Positions 31,252-43,847 are shown, counted from the first letter of the stretch. The stretch is 64,000 nucleotides of DNA from Psychrobacter submarinus (GCF_904846685.1 NZ_CAJHBQ010000002.1:558001-622000); one strand, 5' to 3'. Notes: generated by a model not told the origin, from the sequence alone. Numbers and translations: made by a program.

Positions 31252-32201
31252 CCTAAAGTACGCAATACCGCCGCGCCTAGCGCCATACCAAATAGACTCA
31301 CCACCGTGGTAAACGCCAAAATATTGGCAGCTAAAATGTCATTACCGCCCATCGCTTTGACCATCACATAGCTTGCCGCTGCCGTTGGCGATGCGACCAT
31401 CAAGAACAGCACCCCCATATGCACGCCCGTTAAACCAAATGCCAAACCGATAGCGATAGCCAGTAGCGGCGCAATCACAATACGGCCTATACTCGCTTGC
31501 ATCGATAAGCCTGACAGACTGAGCATCGCTTTTAGGTTGATACTTGCGCCCGCACAAAGTAGAGCGAGAGGCAGCGCCACTGCTGCGAGTAAATCACCAG
31601 TATGATGAATGACTGAGGGCACAGGCGGCAGTGGTAATGCTTTATAAGTAAAAGCCGCCAGTAGCGCTAAGATAAGCGGATTGGTAAATACCTTTTTTAT
31701 TACCATTAGGCTACGGCTTAGACGGGTATCATCTAAGCTTTTAGACACTCGGCTAAGCGTAATCACCGCTAGGATATTAAAGAGAATAGTGACGATGCCC
31801 ATATAGACCGCGCCGATACTGAGGCCGATATCACCATAAGCGTTGGCGACGGTAGCAAGACCGATAATCGCCATGTTGCTGCGAAAGATACCTTGGACAA
31901 ACACCCCTTGATCCGCGCTATCGGCTATAAAGCGCTTAGCGTAAATCTCGCTACCAAGAAACAAAATAAAGGTGACGACAACGCCTGCCGTTATTAAGGT
32001 GATTTGCTTAGCATAGTCAACCTCGCTATCGACCACACTAAAAAACAATAAAGCTGGCAGACAGTAATTAAAAACAAAATAAGAGGCTTGATCGATAAAC
32101 GCTTGGCTCACTTGTCCGCGTTTTTTCATAAAAAAACCCAACCCCATCAAAAAGAGGTTGGGCAGTACGATAGTAATAGCAAAAATAACCGCAGCGATCA
32201 T
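31242..32201 (-). CDS. AEC family transporter
   Basis: A 319-residue membrane protein of the auxin efflux carrier (AEC) family, with about ten hydrophobic segments in two groups of five around a hydrophilic middle. Family sequence includes PNLFLMGLGFFMKKRG near the start, the conserved Asn/Pro region FNYCLPALLF, and ASPTAAASYVMVKAMGG near the end. Bacterial members export small organic acids or similar compounds; the substrate here is unknown. The stop codon lies inside the 15-bp tandem repeat. Confidence 0.87.
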   Translation of the reverse strand: MIAAVIFAITIVLPNLFLMGLGFFMKKRGQVSQAFIDQASYFVFNYCLPALLFFSVVDSEVDYAKQITLITAGVVVTFILFLGSEIYAKRFIADSADQGVFVQGIFRSNMAIIGLATVANAYGDIGLSIGAVYMGIVTILFNILAVITLSRVSKSLDDTRLSRSLMVIKKVFTNPLILALLAAFTYKALPLPPVPSVIHHTGDLLAAVALPLALLCAGASINLKAMLSLSGLSMQASIGRIVIAPLLAIAIGLAFGLTGVHMGVLFLMVASPTAAASYVMVKAMGGNDILAANILAFTTVVSLFGMALGAAVLRTLGLM

Positions 32202-32277
32202 AAGTGACTCACGTCAATAAAACGTTAACTCATGTTTTAGATAAAACCTGTCTACAGCCTCATCAATAGTATAAAAC

Positions 32278-34173
32278 TTACGACTCCAGTGCCGACTTGG
32301 CTTTTTTCTGCTTTTTGACTGTCATCGCTAGCAGTTGAATCGCGGCAGGGGTAACCCCGCTAATACGCCCCGCTTGTGCGAGCGTGGCTGGACGTACTTT
32401 ACTGAGTTTCTGTACAATTTCATTCGACAGACCAGAGACGATACTATAATCAAAATCGAGTGGTAGCGCGGTATTCTCCAAACGCTTCATTTGCTCAATA
32501 TCATCGCGCTGACGATCGATATAGCCGGCATACTTGACTGAAATCTCAATCTGTTCACCCACTTGGTTATCGACTTTGGAATCAGTAATCGCAGCGATAT
32601 CGGCAAAGTTAATCTGCGGACGCTTGAGCAAATCATAAGCGGTCGCTTCTTTTGATAGCACCTCACCCGTTTGCGCGGCGACTTGCTTACCTAAGTCATT
32701 GACTGGCGTCGCCCACATGTCTTTGAGACGCGCGGACTCACTAGCTATCGATTCCATCTTTTGCTCATAAGCTTGCCAGCGGCTATCATCAACGAGACCT
32801 AATTTGCGACCGGTCTCAGTCAAGCGCTGATCAGCGTTATCCTCACGTAGCAGCAGACGATACTCAGCACGACTAGTAAACATTCGATACGGCTCAGTGG
32901 TGCCATGAGTGATGAGATCATCGACGAGCACACCTAGATACGCCTCGTCACGGCGCGGCGTCCACGTGTCATACTCGCTATTATTCGTGGTCTCTAGTGC
33001 AGCATTAGTACCTGCTAATAAGCCTTGCACCCCTGCCTCTTCGTAGCCTGTCGTGCCATTGATCTGACCGGCAAAATAAAGCCCATCAATCGACTTAGTT
33101 TCAAGCGTTGGTTTGAGGTTTTGCGGATCAAAATAATCATACTCAATGGCATAGCCAGGGCGGGTAATATGTGCGTTCTCAAGGCCTTTCATACTATGGA
33201 TAAACTCTAACTGCACATCGAAAGGCAAGCTGGTGGAGATACCATTAGGATAAAGCTCATGAGTAGTGAGACCTTCAGGCTCAATAAAGATTTGATGACT
33301 GTCTTTATCAGCGAAGCGGTGGATCTTGTCCTCAATCGACGGGCAATAACGCGGGCCTACGCCTTCGATTTTGCCAGAAAACATCGGCGAGCGATCAAGG
33401 TTTTCGCGGATGATGTCATGGGTACGCGCATTAGTATGAGTAATATAACAATTGACTTGCTCAGGATGCATATCTACATTACCCATATAGCTCATCACTG
33501 GCAATGGCGTATCACCAGGCTGTACGGTCATAACGCTAAAGTCCACCGTGCGCGCATCGATACGCGCAGGCGTGCCTGTCTTCAAGCGGCCGACAGGTAG
33601 CTTTAGCTCGCGCAGACGATCAGCAAGCTTAATTGAGGGCTGATCTCCCGCGCGTCCGCCTTTAGAATTCTCAAGGCCGATATGTATGACGCCGCCTAAA
33701 AAAGTCCCTGAAGTCAAAATAACCGTCTGGGTTTTAAAAATAATACCGGTAGAGGTGACAACAGCAGTCGCGCGACCATTCTCGACTAAGATATCATCTG
33801 CACCTTGCTGAAACAGATCAAGATTAGGCTGGTTCTCAAGCGTATGACGAATAGCCGCTTTATAAAGAATACGATCCGCTTGCGCGCGCGTGGCCCGTAC
33901 TGCTGCGCCCTTACGACTGTTTAGTACCCGAAACTGAATGCCCGCCTTGTCAGTCGCCAAAGCCATAGCACCGCCTAACGCATCAATCTCACGCACTAAG
34001 TGCGATTTACCGATACCGCCGATAGCAGGATTACAGCTCATCTGGCCTAAGGTCTCGATATTGTGCGTCAATAGCAAGGTCTGCGCACCCATACGCGCTG
34101 CTGCTAGAGCGGCTTCGGTCCCCGCATGACCGCCGCCGATGACGACTACGTCGTAATGTTTTGGGTATTGCAT
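32278..34173 (-). CDS. mnmG: tRNA uridine-5-carboxymethylaminomethyl modification enzyme MnmG
   Basis: MnmG, with MnmE, modifies the wobble uridine of several tRNAs using FAD and folate. The 631-residue protein begins [20 protein letters not shown], the FAD-binding fold, includes [23 protein letters not shown] around residue 47, and [11 protein letters not shown] further on. The ATG at 34173 matches the family start; the frame continues upstream to 34221 without homology. mnmA, which acts on the same wobble uridine, lies 2 kb away on the other strand. Confidence 0.97.
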   Translation of the reverse strand: MQYPKHYDVVVIGGGHAGTEAALAAARMGAQTLLLTHNIETLGQMSCNPAIGGIGKSHLVREIDALGGAMALATDKAGIQFRVLNSRKGAAVRATRAQADRILYKAAIRHTLENQPNLDLFQQGADDILVENGRATAVVTSTGIIFKTQTVILTSGTFLGGVIHIGLENSKGGRAGDQPSIKLADRLRELKLPVGRLKTGTPARIDARTVDFSVMTVQPGDTPLPVMSYMGNVDMHPEQVNCYITHTNARTHDIIRENLDRSPMFSGKIEGVGPRYCPSIEDKIHRFADKDSHQIFIEPEGLTTHELYPNGISTSLPFDVQLEFIHSMKGLENAHITRPGYAIEYDYFDPQNLKPTLETKSIDGLYFAGQINGTTGYEEAGVQGLLAGTNAALETTNNSEYDTWTPRRDEAYLGVLVDDLITHGTTEPYRMFTSRAEYRLLLREDNADQRLTETGRKLGLVDDSRWQAYEQKMESIASESARLKDMWATPVNDLGKQVAAQTGEVLSKEATAYDLLKRPQINFADIAAITDSKVDNQVGEQIEISVKYAGYIDRQRDDIEQMKRLENTALPLDFDYSIVSGLSNEIVQKLSKVRPATLAQAGRISGVTPAAIQLLAMTVKKQKKAKSALES

Positions 34174-34308
34174 TTGTGCCTCGCTTGATAGATATCGACC
34201 CAAAAATAAGGACATCAACATCTATCGTATTCAGTGATTTAAAAAATGGCTAGAGAGTTGACATTGGTGCTCATTATAACAATTTTTTGCCGTTATTAGT
34301 GAGCTGCA

Positions 34309-34836
34309 TTAATCAAACTTTATATTTTTGCCCTCGCTTAGCGGTACAATTTGATCGGAATGACCACTGACCAGCATATGCTGACTGCCATGACCTTCTG
34401 GGTTAATTTGCAAATAAGCATTCATCTGTCCAATCGCTTCGCCATCATCGCTAGCTAGTATTTGCTCTTTGATGAGCTCAACAGGCGGTAGTGGCAGGTT
34501 CTTCAATAAGGCCAAACGCTGCTCATTATCGCCTTTATTGACGACAATCTCGATAAGCTGACGAGCATCAACGGGCAGATCTGGCGTATTCTGTGCCAAA
34601 AGCGCTAGATGATAAGCCCCCGCCGCATCTTGATCAGCAACGATACGCTGCTCGATTGCAGTATATGTACCATCTGTCGCCCCGCCAGCGACGCTGAGCT
34701 GATGAATACATCTAAGCGCTGAGAAGTCCTCGTTATTGGCCATCTCGATGATGCGCGTTGATTCATTCTTAAGATGCTCGCGGCGTTTTTCTAAAGCGGC
34801 ATCTTCATAGGCTTGCGTATTGGTTTGATTGGTCAT
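34309..34836 (-). CDS. Hypothetical protein (175 aa)
   Basis: A soluble, acidic, mostly helical-looking protein of 175 residues that I do not recognise. It has no signal peptide, membrane segment or catalytic motif that I can see. Several short helices (LRCIHQLSV, AYHLALLAQ, ARQLIEIVV) suggest a repeat-type scaffold, but this is a guess. It lies upstream of mnmG on the same strand, 135 bp from the mnmG start, and downstream of a terminator. Confidence 0.65.
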   Translation of the reverse strand: MTNQTNTQAYEDAALEKRREHLKNESTRIIEMANNEDFSALRCIHQLSVAGGATDGTYTAIEQRIVADQDAAGAYHLALLAQNTPDLPVDARQLIEIVVNKGDNEQRLALLKNLPLPPVELIKEQILASDDGEAIGQMNAYLQINPEGHGSQHMLVSGHSDQIVPLSEGKNIKFD

Positions 34837-34900
34837 AATACCCTCTTATTGTTTATTTGATTATGCAGCCGTATATGGGGATAAATACGCCGAAAACAAC

Positions 34901-34938
34901 AAAGCCTGAGTCAGCAGCTATTGGCTGACTCAGGCTTT
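34901..34938. terminator. Strong rho-independent terminator downstream of grxD
   Basis: AAAGCCTGAGTCAGC and GCTGACTCAGGCTTT form a 15-bp perfect stem with an 8-nt loop. It lies downstream of grxD on the minus strand and upstream of the 175-aa gene. Confidence 0.88.
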
Positions 34939-35014
34939 AACTAAGGCTGATTATTATTTTGAGTATTTACTCAAAGCTTATATGGGATCCAGACAACCTG
35001 ATCGTTAACTTTGA

Positions 35015-35365
35015 TTAAGCGGCAGGGCTATTAGCTTCGACTAGTGGCTTCAATTCGCCTGATTGATACATTTGTAGAATGATATCTGAGCCGCCCATCA
35101 GCTCGCCATCAATCCATAACTGTGGGAAAGTAGGCCAATTCGCCACTTTTGGCAAAGTCGCGCGAATCTCAGGGTTCTCTAAGATATTAACAAAAGCAAA
35201 CGGACGGCCGATTTGCGTTAATACTTCAATAGAGCGCGCGGAAAATCCACACTGCGGAAACTGCGGCGTGCCTTTCATATAAATGAGTACTTTATTGTCA
35301 CGAATTTGATCGCGAATCAATTGTTCGACATCATTAGCAGCGGTATTTGGGGTTTGCTCGCTCAT
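35015..35365 (-). CDS. grxD: Monothiol glutaredoxin, Grx4 type
   Basis: A 116-residue monothiol glutaredoxin that carries or delivers iron-sulfur clusters. The active site is CGFS with Cys39 in PQFPQCGFSARS; KGTPQFP precedes it and WPTFPQLWIDGELMGGSDI follows, all standard for the Grx4 family. Monocistronic, ending at a strong terminator. Confidence 0.96.
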   Translation of the reverse strand: MSEQTPNTAANDVEQLIRDQIRDNKVLIYMKGTPQFPQCGFSARSIEVLTQIGRPFAFVNILENPEIRATLPKVANWPTFPQLWIDGELMGGSDIILQMYQSGELKPLVEANSPAA

Positions 35366-35536
35366 AAAAGCTCCTATCCTATTAGTAGGGTGATTAAAAT
35401 AGCAGGGTTATTAAAAATTTTGCTTAGCGTTATGTGCTACATGGGGTAGAGATAACTTTATTGCAAGCCATTTTGAGGACTTATTCTAAATCTTTAACAA
35501 TGGCTTATTAAGGGTCACTATCAAAGCCACTAACGA

Positions 35537-36031
35537 TTAGGACTTATCAGCCAATAAAAGGACGACAGCACTTGCCATAATGCCCTCTTGACGACCGGCG
35601 AATCCTAGCTTTTCAGTAGTCGTGGCTTTGACACTGATGTTGCTGACATCAGTTTGCAAATCGCTGGCAATATTATCACGCATCGCCTGATTATGGGGAG
35701 CAAGCTTAGGGCGCTCACACATCACGGTAATATCAGCATTACCAATCTTGTAGCCGGCGTCGACTATTTTGCTATACACATAGCGCAGTAACACTCGCGA
35801 GTCCAAGCCAGCATGCGCGCTATCAGTATCGGGAAAATGCTGACCGATATCACCCATCGCCAGAGCGCCAAGCAGAGCATCCGCAAGTGCGTGCAGCACT
35901 ACATCGCCGTCTGAGTGCGCAAGCAAGCTATGGGTGTGCTCAATCGGCACGCCAGCTAATATGACATATTGTTGCTGTTCACCATTGTTATGAAAAGCAT
36001 GAACGTCAATGCCTTGACCAATTTTTATCAT
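35537..36031 (-). CDS. ispF: 2-C-methyl-D-erythritol 2,4-cyclodiphosphate synthase
   Basis: IspF catalyses the cyclisation step of the non-mevalonate isoprenoid pathway. The 164-residue protein begins [13 protein letters not shown], with the metal ligands Asp9 and His11, and continues [21 protein letters not shown] and [10 protein letters not shown], all family hallmarks. It stands alone here, divergent from mnmA; ispD is not in the window. Confidence 0.97.
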   Translation of the reverse strand: MIKIGQGIDVHAFHNNGEQQQYVILAGVPIEHTHSLLAHSDGDVVLHALADALLGALAMGDIGQHFPDTDSAHAGLDSRVLLRYVYSKIVDAGYKIGNADITVMCERPKLAPHNQAMRDNIASDLQTDVSNISVKATTTEKLGFAGRQEGIMASAVVLLLADKS

Positions 36032-36123
36032 TGTTCATCCAAAATTTTATTCAACATAAGCGAAACGATTATGAAAGCATCTAAGCTATTTTTAAAACTA
36101 GAAATTAGCTTGATAAGCATTGA

Positions 36124-37425
<1,302 letters not shown>

Positions 37426-37426
37426 A

Positions 37427-37498
37427 TAGCGTTTAATTTCTAACAAGCGGCAGTAGCAACCGTAGCGTTTAATTTCTAACAAGCGGCAGTAGCAACCG
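37427..37498. repeat. Tandem duplication, 2 x 36 bp, after mnmA
   Basis: A 36-bp unit beginning TAGCGTTTAATTTC is repeated twice exactly, directly after the mnmA stop codon. The end of each unit, AAGCGGCAGTAGCAACCG, can pair imperfectly with TACTGCTCCGCTT just downstream, so the duplicated unit appears to be the left arm of a terminator-like hairpin. The following spacer to purB shows only the promoter-like TATAAT at 37674. Confidence 0.85.
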
Positions 37499-37646
37499 TT
37501 ACTGCTCCGCTTGTCATGTCGTCCGTTCGCGTTTGGATTATGATCCTCAATCGTTTTTGACTCCTCTCTCTATTCAATTTCTCCCAAATCTATTGACGTT
37601 GATGTCTGTCTTTGACGTACTATTAATTCGTGGAAAATATCGCTGA

Positions 37647-39137
<1,491 letters not shown>

Positions 39138-39170
39138 AGTTTGCTAAGGTGAATTGAATACCTTAAAGCA

Positions 39171-39205
39171 ATAGAGATAAGGCACAATTGCCTCATCTCT
39201 ATTTG
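39171..39205. terminator. Rho-independent terminator after purB
   Basis: AATAGAGATAAGGCA pairs with TGCCTCATCTCTATTT across a short loop, with one mismatch, ending in TTTG. Confidence 0.65.
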
Positions 39206-39301
39206 TTCAAACTGGCTATACATTCGCCTAAGTCTATAAAAAAACAACCTTACTTTGCATGCTATGATGATCTTAAAAACTCATAGGTGATAAGTAAGGT
39301 T

Positions 39302-39496
39302 TTATTTTTTATCCTTTTTATCATCATCGTCATCACTGTCGCCTGGTATGATAGCCTTGCCGACCGCGACCGTGCCTTTGACTACGCCTTTGGTGGTTTT
39401 ATAAGCAACTTTGGCAGGTACAGTGACAATTTTGTGGACACAAGCTTGTAGGACAAATACGCTGGCGATAATGACGATGAAATGCAACTTTTTCAT
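39302..39496 (-). CDS. Small lipoprotein (64 aa)
   Basis: A 64-residue lipoprotein with a typical signal MKKLHFIVIIASVFVLQAC, lipobox LQAC and Cys19. The mature part contains KVAYKTTKGVVKGTVAVGKAI and a tail of Asp and Lys residues. Similar small lipoproteins with the KTTKGVVKGTVAVG segment are common in Acinetobacter and Psychrobacter; the function is unknown. Confidence 0.8.
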   Translation of the reverse strand: MKKLHFIVIIASVFVLQACVHKIVTVPAKVAYKTTKGVVKGTVAVGKAIIPGDSDDDDDKKDKK

Positions 39497-39617
39497 AAAC
39501 TTCCTATAATTTTAAGATAAGCCGATAGTCTTTGTATTAAGCTATCGAAAAGTCATCATAAACGATTAAAACTCTCCTATAAAGTCATCCTGACTATTAA
39601 TTTTTCCTAATTTTTAT

Positions 39618-40808
39618 ATGGATTTACCAATGATCGCTATACCCCTTTGTTTACCTGATAATATGACCCCTGAGCAATTCTTAAACGAGTATTGGCAAAA
39701 AAAGCCATTGCTGATCAAGCAAGGTCTGCCGCAACTAATCGGTATGTTTGAGCCAGAAGATATGCTCGGCCTAGCGCTTGAAGAAGAGGCCTCTGCCCGC
39801 CTGCTCACTCAAGCGGCAACTAAGCCAGTCGATGAGCCGCAGTGGCAACTCAAAAAAAGCCCCTTAAGCAAAACCGACTTTGACAACCTGCCAGCGCAGT
39901 GGACAGTCCTTGTGCAAAACCTTGAGCAATGGTCGCCTGAGCTTGGGCAATTGTGGCAAGCGTTTGACTATATTCCGCAGTGGCAGCGTGATGATATTAT
40001 GGTCTCTTACGCGCCTAAAGGCGGCTCGGTCGGCAAGCACTATGATGATTATGATGTGTTTTTGGCGCAAGGCTATGGCTCTCGCCGTTGGCAGCTAGGT
40101 AAATACTGTGATAAGAATACGGAGTTTGTCGCAGATGAGCCGATAAGACTGTTTGATGATATGGGCGACATCATCTTTGATGAGATATTAGAAGCGGGTG
40201 ACGTGCTTTATGTGCCGCCCAAACTCTCGCATTTCGGCGTGGCGCAAGATGATTGTCTGACTTTCTCTTTTGGCTGCCGTCGTCCAAATTTGATGCAAAT
40301 TATCGATAGCCTAGCGGATATCGCCACCAACGATAGCGATTTGTTTATTCCGCTGCTATTGCCGCAAGCACTACAGGCATCTGGCTCATTGCAATCAGAG
40401 AGTATCAGTGCGATCAAAGAGCAGCTCTTGCACATGCTACAGTCTGAGCGTGGTGACGATATCATTCGTCAAGCCGTGTCTGAGGTCGTCAGCAAGCGCC
40501 AATATGACGCGCTCGTACCTGAGGAGACTCTAACGACCGATGAGCTCATGCAAGCCATAACGGAAGGCGCGACCTTACAAGCAGATTACAGCAATCGGCT
40601 GCTCTATCATAAACATGCCGGTGAACTCATCCTGTACGCTAATGGTCAACGCCTAGATGGTCTAGATACTATTGCCAAACAGACATTGCAGCGCTTGGCA
40701 GATGGTGAAGCTTTGCAGGCGGATGATGTTGCAGACATCGATCCCGATGACTTAATGGAGTGGCTGGAGAACGGCTGGGTGTGGGTGAATATTGCTGATG
40801 ATTTTTAA
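39618..40808 (+). CDS. roxA: Cupin-like ribosomal protein hydroxylase (RoxA/YcfD family)
   Basis: A 396-residue JmjC/cupin-type 2-oxoglutarate oxygenase of the YcfD family, which hydroxylates an arginine of ribosomal protein L16. The Fe(II) ligands appear in VGKHYDDYDVFLAQGYGSRRW (HxD), with the distal His in YVPPKLSHFGVA. The N-terminus has MTPEQFLNEYWQKKPLLIKQ, a family signature. It follows purB and the small lipoprotein gene, as in other Moraxellaceae. The hydroxylation target is inferred from the family. Confidence 0.9.
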   Translation: MDLPMIAIPLCLPDNMTPEQFLNEYWQKKPLLIKQGLPQLIGMFEPEDMLGLALEEEASARLLTQAATKPVDEPQWQLKKSPLSKTDFDNLPAQWTVLVQNLEQWSPELGQLWQAFDYIPQWQRDDIMVSYAPKGGSVGKHYDDYDVFLAQGYGSRRWQLGKYCDKNTEFVADEPIRLFDDMGDIIFDEILEAGDVLYVPPKLSHFGVAQDDCLTFSFGCRRPNLMQIIDSLADIATNDSDLFIPLLLPQALQASGSLQSESISAIKEQLLHMLQSERGDDIIRQAVSEVVSKRQYDALVPEETLTTDELMQAITEGATLQADYSNRLLYHKHAGELILYANGQRLDGLDTIAKQTLQRLADGEALQADDVADIDPDDLMEWLENGWVWVNIADDF

Positions 40809-40966
40809 CCTGCCTGGTTATATCTACTATTGGCTAAAAGACTGCAGCACTTATTAAATGAGCTCTATTGAAAGAGGTGCTGTCTCAGCAGTGTCGGCAG
40901 TGTAGAGAGAAATGTTACACTCAGTCACGAAAGTTATGCAGTTATACCGTGTACATATCTTATTGC

Positions 40967-40995
40967 TTGAACCATACTATTTTGGATACTATAAA
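40967..40995 (+). promoter_or_regulatory. Sigma-70 promoter for the 53-aa acidic protein gene
   Basis: TTGAAC (40967-40972), a 17-bp spacer and TATAAA (40990-40995). This is one of the best promoter matches in the window and lies 33 bp before the start codon. Confidence 0.65.
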
Positions 40996-41028
40996 TAAAT
41001 ATGGAACAACACTAACTAGGAGTACTTT

Positions 41029-41190
41029 ATGTCAAATCGTGATAAAACTGATGCAACAACCAAGATGGCACCTAACGATATTAATCAAGATGGCCTATCT
41101 GAAAAGGATCAACAACGTACTGACGATTCAGCTCTCGATATGATGCAAGGTATGCACGAGCATGAAGATCATGAAGATGAGAATGAATAA
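41029..41190 (+). CDS. Small acidic protein (53 aa)
   Basis: A 53-residue frame with its own promoter, an AGGAG ribosome binding site 6 bp before the ATG, and its own terminator, so it is probably a real gene. The protein is very hydrophilic and acidic: MSNRDKTDATTKMAPNDINQ at the start and a Met-, His-, Asp- and Glu-rich tail (MHEHEDHEDENE). No membrane segment or known domain is visible. The tail could bind metal ions, but that is a guess. Unrecognised. Confidence 0.75.
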   Translation: MSNRDKTDATTKMAPNDINQDGLSEKDQQRTDDSALDMMQGMHEHEDHEDENE

Positions 41191-41278
41191 AACAGTTAAA
41201 AATTTAGCTTTTTATAGGTACTGATTAGAGCTACTAAACTTACATCGCTTATAAAATTGCTAATAGACTATCAAAATT

Positions 41279-41311
41279 AAAAAGCGCTTATCATATTGAT
41301 AGGCGCTTTTT
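41279..41311. terminator. Rho-independent terminator after the small acidic protein gene
   Basis: AAAAAGCGCTTATCA pairs with TGATAGGCGCTTTTT with one G-T pair and a short loop. It can also end the minus-strand DUF1275 remnant. Confidence 0.85.
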
Positions 41312-41352
41312 AGTGAGTAGATGGTATGCTCTGTATGCAAGCGAGACAAATT

Positions 41353-41733
41353 TTACAAAGCAGGAGGACGTCTCTCAGGTAGCTGATCTAAGGATTGGTT
41401 ATATATAAATGCTGCTGCTAAGACGATAACAATAGGAACGATAAAGGCGGCATAATCAACTCTAGCAAATAAAAAAGCCCCGACTACCCCGCCGCCACAA
41501 AAGCAGTACCAAATAATGGCCTGAAAGCCTAAAGTGGGCTTACTAATAGCGCGTCCTGCCAGCCAATTACCGATAGCCGCGCCCATATCTGAGGTCAGTC
41601 CCGTCAGATGCGTGGTACGAATCACCGCGCCGCTATAAGTCGCTACCATGGCATTTTGTAATCCGCAAGCCATTGCCGCAGTGAGCTGACCTAGATAGGC
41701 ATGCTGCTGATAGAGCCAGTAGCTCGCTATTTA
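41353..41733 (-). pseudogene. YoaK/DUF1275 membrane protein, 5' half missing
   Basis: The frame encodes only the C-terminal half of a YoaK-family (DUF1275) membrane protein: AMACGLQNAMVATYSGAVIR, TTHLTGLTSDMGAAIG and three hydrophobic segments. Reading upstream of the first Met, the frame stays homologous-looking (SYWLYQQHAYLGQLTAA) back to a stop at 41731-41733. Only 46 bp remain before the fabI stop, so the roughly 110 N-terminal residues of the family have been deleted rather than frameshifted. A short product of 106 residues is conceivable but unlikely to work. Confidence 0.8.
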
Positions 41734-41779
41734 GGACGACACTCTAGCGCTAAGAGTAATGAACCAGCAGTAATCTACG

Positions 41780-42589
41780 TTATTTATCCGCTTCATCTAG
41801 CATCATCAGCTGCTCGCTGATTGCGACGGTGTTGAAACCTGCATCCACGAACATAATCTCGCCCGTGATACCCGATGCCCAAGGAGACAGTAAAAACAGC
41901 GCAGCATTACCAACCTCCATCTGATTGATATTGCGCTGTAGAGGTGCGATTTTTTCGCTGATATCGAGCATCTTACGAAAAGACTTGATGCCACTAGCAG
42001 CAAGTGTACGGATAGGCCCTGCTGAGATAGCATTGACCCGAATACCCTCAGCGCCCATCGATGTTGCTAGATAGCGCACGCTCGCCTCTAAGCTGGCTTT
42101 TGCCATGCCCATGACATTGTAATTGGGTAGTACTGAGATGCTGCCTTCATAAGTTAGCGTCAACATGGAACCGTGACGCATCGCTAATAATTCGCGGGCG
42201 GCCTTAGCTAAAGCCACAAAGCTATAGCTTGAGATATCATGAGCGATTTGGCTGCCCTCGCGGGTGGTAGCGCTAACAAAATCGCCATCTAATTGCTCCA
42301 TAGGGGCAAAGCCAATAGCATGCACCACCCCATCAATACCATCGCCCCAATGGTTTGTCACTTGCTCAAAGCAAGCAGCGATAGAGTCATCAGAAGCGAC
42401 ATCGCATTCAAGGACTAAATCTGCTTCAAACTTCTCAGCAGCCATATCGACGCGTTTTTTGATTTTGTCATTAGGGTAAGTCAGAATTAATGAAGCACCT
42501 TCGCGGTGTAGTGCCTCAGCGATAGCCCAAGCAATAGAGAGTTTGCTGGCGATACCAGTAACGACAAAACGTTGGCCTTGAAGTAACAT
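41780..42589 (-). CDS. fabI: Enoyl-[acyl-carrier-protein] reductase (NADH)
   Basis: FabI reduces enoyl-ACP in the last step of each round of fatty acid elongation and is the target of triclosan. The 269-residue short-chain dehydrogenase has [19 protein letters not shown] at the nucleotide site, HAIGFAP, and the catalytic region [20 protein letters not shown], with both tyrosines and the lysine in FabI spacing, then [11 protein letters not shown]. Complete. Downstream lies the DUF1275 remnant. Confidence 0.96.
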   Translation of the reverse strand: MLLQGQRFVVTGIASKLSIAWAIAEALHREGASLILTYPNDKIKKRVDMAAEKFEADLVLECDVASDDSIAACFEQVTNHWGDGIDGVVHAIGFAPMEQLDGDFVSATTREGSQIAHDISSYSFVALAKAARELLAMRHGSMLTLTYEGSISVLPNYNVMGMAKASLEASVRYLATSMGAEGIRVNAISAGPIRTLAASGIKSFRKMLDISEKIAPLQRNINQMEVGNAALFLLSPWASGITGEIMFVDAGFNTVAISEQLMMLDEADK

Positions 42590-42851
42590 AATAGGTCCTT
42601 ATAAAGCAGTTATAATTATCTAAATCTACGGGTTCTCATTATACACGAATCAATTTAAGTAAACAGTCGTAAACTTAAATACTGCTAGCGCAATCGACAG
42701 CGGTATGAAGTTGCGCTGATTTCAAGTATAATCACAACCCTTCCAAGCTTGCACTTTCTTCATAAATCCTCAGCCGCCCAACATAAACTGTCTTGGGCAC
42801 GAGAGGCTTTAGCGTTAAGCGATACCCACATTTTGGATGGCTGTCAAAATT

Positions 42852-43448
42852 ATGAGTAATGACTCAACTCTAGCATCAAACTATCAAGAAACCATCGAAT
42901 CTTATCGTCAACTGATAGAGTCGACTGGTGAAGACCTAGAACGTCCAGGCTTACAAGATACGCCTATGCGGGCGGCAAAGGCTTTTGCTCACCTGACCCA
43001 AGGCTATCATCAAAACCTAGCCGATGTCGTCAACGATGCGGTATTTCCATCGAGTAACCGAGAGCTGGTGTTGGTTCAGAATATAGAGTTTTATTCTCTA
43101 TGTGAGCACCATATGCTGCCTTTTCATGGCCTTGCGCATATCGGCTATCTGCCTAACGGACAAGTGTTAGGGTTATCAAAGTTTGCGCGGATTGTCGATG
43201 TGTTTGCGCGTCGCCTGCAAATTCAAGAAAACCTCAGCGAGCAAGTGGCACAGGCTATTATGGATGTGACTGGCTGCCGCGGGGTGGCAGTGGTTATGGA
43301 TGCCTCACACATGTGTATGATGATGCGCGGTGTCAATAAGCAGCACTCTACGACTCGTAGCACGGCTATGCTTGGCGAATATGTACATGATAACCAAGCA
43401 CGTAATGAGTTTTTAAATGCGCTACCAGCGCGCAAGACAGCGTTTTAA
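42852..43448 (+). CDS. folE: GTP cyclohydrolase I
   Basis: FolE converts GTP to dihydroneopterin triphosphate, the first step of folate synthesis. The 198-residue protein has the zinc and active-site stretch [38 protein letters not shown], and the third metal ligand region [19 protein letters not shown]. Two starts are possible, ATG at 42837 and ATG at 42852; neither has a strong ribosome binding site, and I use the second because the residues between add nothing to the family match. A MITE-like element begins 23 bp after the stop. Confidence 0.95.
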   Translation: MSNDSTLASNYQETIESYRQLIESTGEDLERPGLQDTPMRAAKAFAHLTQGYHQNLADVVNDAVFPSSNRELVLVQNIEFYSLCEHHMLPFHGLAHIGYLPNGQVLGLSKFARIVDVFARRLQIQENLSEQVAQAIMDVTGCRGVAVVMDASHMCMMMRGVNKQHSTTRSTAMLGEYVHDNQARNEFLNALPARKTAF

Positions 43449-43470
43449 TTTGACTCTTCTTAATTTGTAT

Positions 43471-43777
43471 TAGGGCGTGTTGAACATTCACAAATGCGCA
43501 CTGCTGATCGCTACTAGTTAATCAAAGCTGTGTTCTAGTGGTCGTTAAAATTGCAGGTAATGCTTATTGCATTGGCTAGCTGATTTTATTTAAACAGTCG
43601 CAACGACTAGGGCGATTTTAGCATCAGCCCTCACGACAACAACAGGGACAGGACTATTTTTTGCCGCTTTATTGATAAAAATAGACGCTTAGAACGACTA
43701 AACTTACCATTTTTATCTGCAAATCGCCTAAAAAATAGTCTCTGTCAGTGCCATGGTCGAATGTTCAACACAACCTA
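43471..43777. mobile_element. MITE-like element, copy 3 (307 bp)
   Basis: Same element as at 12742, with about nine differences by eye. The left terminal repeat is perfect, but the right one has two changes (CACAACC for CACGCCC), so this copy may no longer be mobile. The nested GACTATTTTTT / AAAAAATAGTC and GATAAAAAT / ATTTTTATC palindromes are intact. It separates convergent folE and msrAB. Confidence 0.85.
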
Positions 43778-43780
43778 AAC

Positions 43781-43810
43781 AAAAAAAGGACGCTTAATTG
43801 CGTCCTTTTT
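43781..43810. terminator. Rho-independent terminator for msrAB
   Basis: AAAAAGGACGC and GCGTCCTTTTT form a perfect stem with a 6-nt loop, adjacent to the right end of the MITE-like element. Bidirectional; it could also end any transcript leaving folE. Confidence 0.88.
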
Positions 43811-43847
43811 CATATTAGATACCTCACACTAAACATCAAAGCTCAGC

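Noticed and set aside
31109..31312. A 67-codon plus-strand frame with TSILV repeats
   Set aside because: It is made of the 15-bp tandem repeat and the antisense of the AEC gene end; no coding signal.
37427..37498. Possible CRISPR repeats
   Set aside because: Two adjacent copies with no spacer between them and no cas genes; this is a simple tandem duplication.
40868..41143. A 91-codon plus-strand frame before and across the small acidic protein gene
   Set aside because: It runs through the predicted promoter and overlaps the acidic protein gene in another frame; composition is not protein-like.
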